From NCBI RefSeq assembly GCF_900100885.1, contig NZ_LT629692.1, forward strand, positions 3,604,571 through 3,668,570: a DNA stretch of 64,000 bases, read 5' to 3'. Below the pieces are notes generated by a model. It was given only the letters and a program-made list of their open reading frames with translations. It was not told the origin of the DNA and made no database searches. This DNA comes from Microbacterium pygmaeum. Its GTDB lineage: Bacteria; Actinomycetota; Actinomycetes; Actinomycetales; Microbacteriaceae. Positions 62,941 through 64,000 of this stretch are shown piece by piece. Positions within the stretch are counted from its first letter, which is position 1, and each line of letters begins with the position of its first letter. Made by a program: the position numbers and the translations under genes.

Positions 62941-64000
62941 GCCCGTCTCGAAAGGCACGCCATCTCTCTCTCCGGCATCCGTGGAAAATTCTTCGACTTC
63001 ACCGACGACCCGTGGAAGCACGTCGGCAACGAGCAGGAGGCCGCGCGCTTCCTCCCCGATGGGCTTCTCGTCATCGAGGACGGGATCATCGTCGCGTTCG
63101 GCCCGTTCGCCGACATCGCAGGCGATCATCCCGACCTCGAGATCACGGTCATCGACGACCGGATCATCACGCCCGGTTTCATCGACGGTCACGTGCATGT
63201 CCCGCAGACGCGCGTCCTCGGTGCCTTCGGGCAGCAGCTGCTGCCATGGCTGAACGACACCGTATTCCCGGAGGAGGCGCGCTACAGCGATCACGCGTAC
63301 GCGCGCGAGGGCTCGGAGCGCTTCTTCGAGAATGTGCTCGCCGGCGGAACGACGACGGTGCAGGCGTTCACGACGACCTCGCCCGTTGCCACCGAGGAGT
63401 TCTTCGAAGCCGCATCGCGCCGCAACATGCTGGTCATCGGCGGCGTGACCGGCATCGACCAGTTCGCGCCGGAGACCTCGACCAGCTCCCCTGAGCAGTT
63501 CTACGCGGACAGCAAGGCCATGATCGAGAAGTACCACGGCAAGGGGCGCAACCGGTATGCGATCACTCCCCGGTTCGCCCTGGGCGCCACTCCCGAGCTG
63601 CTGCTCGCGTGCCAGCGCCTCAAGCAGGAGCATCCGGACGCGTGGGTCAACACACACATCTCGGAGAATCCGCTCGAGATCACCAAACGTGCTCCGCGCG
63701 CACCCGGACTGCACCGACTACCTCGGCGTCTACGAGAAGTACGGCCTCGTCGGACCCAAGTTCTCGGCGGTCACGCGATCTGGCTCTCGGACAACGAGTT
63801 CGGCCGGATGTCCGACAGCGGCGCCGCGGTCGTCTTCTGCCCCTGCTCGAACCTGTTCCTGGGCAGCGGGATCTTCCGGCTCGGCAAGGCGACCGACCCG
63901 GACCGTCGCGTCAAGATGTCGTTCGGCACCGACATGGGCGGCGGTAACCGCTTCAGCATGATCAATGTGCTCGACGAGGCATACAAGGTCGGGATGCTGG
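62941..64000 (+). pseudogene. guaD: guanine deaminase (amidohydrolase), two compensating frameshifts, 3' end outside window
   Basis: One frame reads GKFFDFTDDPWKHVG, GFIDGHVHVPQTR (metal-binding His pair), NTHISENPLEIT, then 28 codons of nonsense, then GHAIWLSDNEFG and FGTDMGGGN. The missing stretch NVLRAHPDCTDYLGVYEK is in another frame. An extra A at 63685-63687 (AAA for AA) and a missing G at 63769-63770 explain both breaks. The reaction is guanine to xanthine. No ATG, GTG or TTG is in frame before 62941, and a (TC)n run at 62964-62973 could hide another indel, so the start is unresolved. Confidence 0.8.

Noticed and set aside
1..64000. Transposases, integrases, attachment sites or phage genes at the polysaccharide-locus edges
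   Set aside because: None seen in any frame; recombination, if it occurs, would rest on the ugd repeats.
1..64000. tRNA or rRNA genes
   Set aside because: No cloverleaf-like or rRNA-like sequence was noticed by eye; a dedicated search was not possible.

Overview
The window is high-GC actinobacterial DNA. Start codons are often GTG, many genes overlap as ATGA or GTGA, and the Actinobacteria-type families include a DUF4012 protein next to a sugar-transferase, FAAL-type acyl-AMP ligases and Tat lipoproteins. The best guess is a Microbacteriaceae member, perhaps Microbacterium-like. This is inferred from gene content and style; there is no rRNA or other marker to confirm it. Almost the whole window, from the 5' edge to about 53.2 kb, is one very large exopolysaccharide/capsule region.

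Layout. (1) 1-4.8 kb: end of a tyrosine autokinase, its low-molecular-weight tyrosine phosphatase, a DUF4012 membrane protein and the initiating polyprenyl-phosphate sugar-1-phosphate transferase. (2) 4.9-19.2 kb: a first assembly set, visibly richer in A/T than its surroundings: YdcF-like protein, a large secreted heparinase II/III-type lyase ending in exact 801-bp repeats, acyltransferase-3, Wzy-like polymerase, Wzx-like flippase and four glycosyltransferases. (3) 19.4-20.7 kb: UDP-glucose dehydrogenase copy 1. (4) 20.9-25.2 kb: AraC regulator, Tat-exported protein of unknown function, a nucleotidyltransferase and an HprK-like kinase fused to two PqqD-like domains. (5) 25.3-38.2 kb: a second assembly set with glycosyltransferases, acetyltransferase, Alg14/Alg13-like fusion, two paralogous Tat lipoproteins around a hydrolase, and a divergent operon of Wzz, Wzy, GT2 and Wzx. 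(6) 38.5-50.9 kb: an unusual acylation cassette with GT2, LbH acetyltransferase, a GT2-acyltransferase fusion, three FAAL-like ligases, an acyl carrier protein, a phosphopantetheinyl transferase, a stand-alone acyltransferase and another GT2. (7) 50.9-53.2 kb: nearly identical ugd copy 2, then galU.

How it fits together. GalU and Ugd supply UDP-glucose and UDP-glucuronate. The sugar transferase starts a lipid-linked repeat unit, glycosyltransferases extend it, LbH and acyltransferase-3 enzymes decorate it, Wzx flips it and Wzy polymerises it under Wzz/kinase/phosphatase control. The 40-50.9 kb cassette has every part needed to activate carboxylic acids as acyl-AMP, load them on a dedicated carrier protein and pass them to a glycan through HHxxxDG acyltransferases, with no ketosynthase. 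This is the best candidate for a little-described system: carrier-protein-dependent acylation of a surface glycan or glycolipid. The two ugd copies are direct repeats about 31.5 kb apart and could recombine to delete everything between them.

Downstream, 53.2-55.5 kb is a gene-poor stretch with four different tandem repeat arrays and two small genes. From 55.5 kb ordinary chromosomal genes follow: membrane protein, signal peptidase I, lipoprotein, histidine kinase, degenerate GGDEF protein, an EEP nuclease, truA and guanine deaminase. The last three carry four single-base frameshifts, all at short homopolymers, which looks more like sequencing error than three adjacent pseudogenes.
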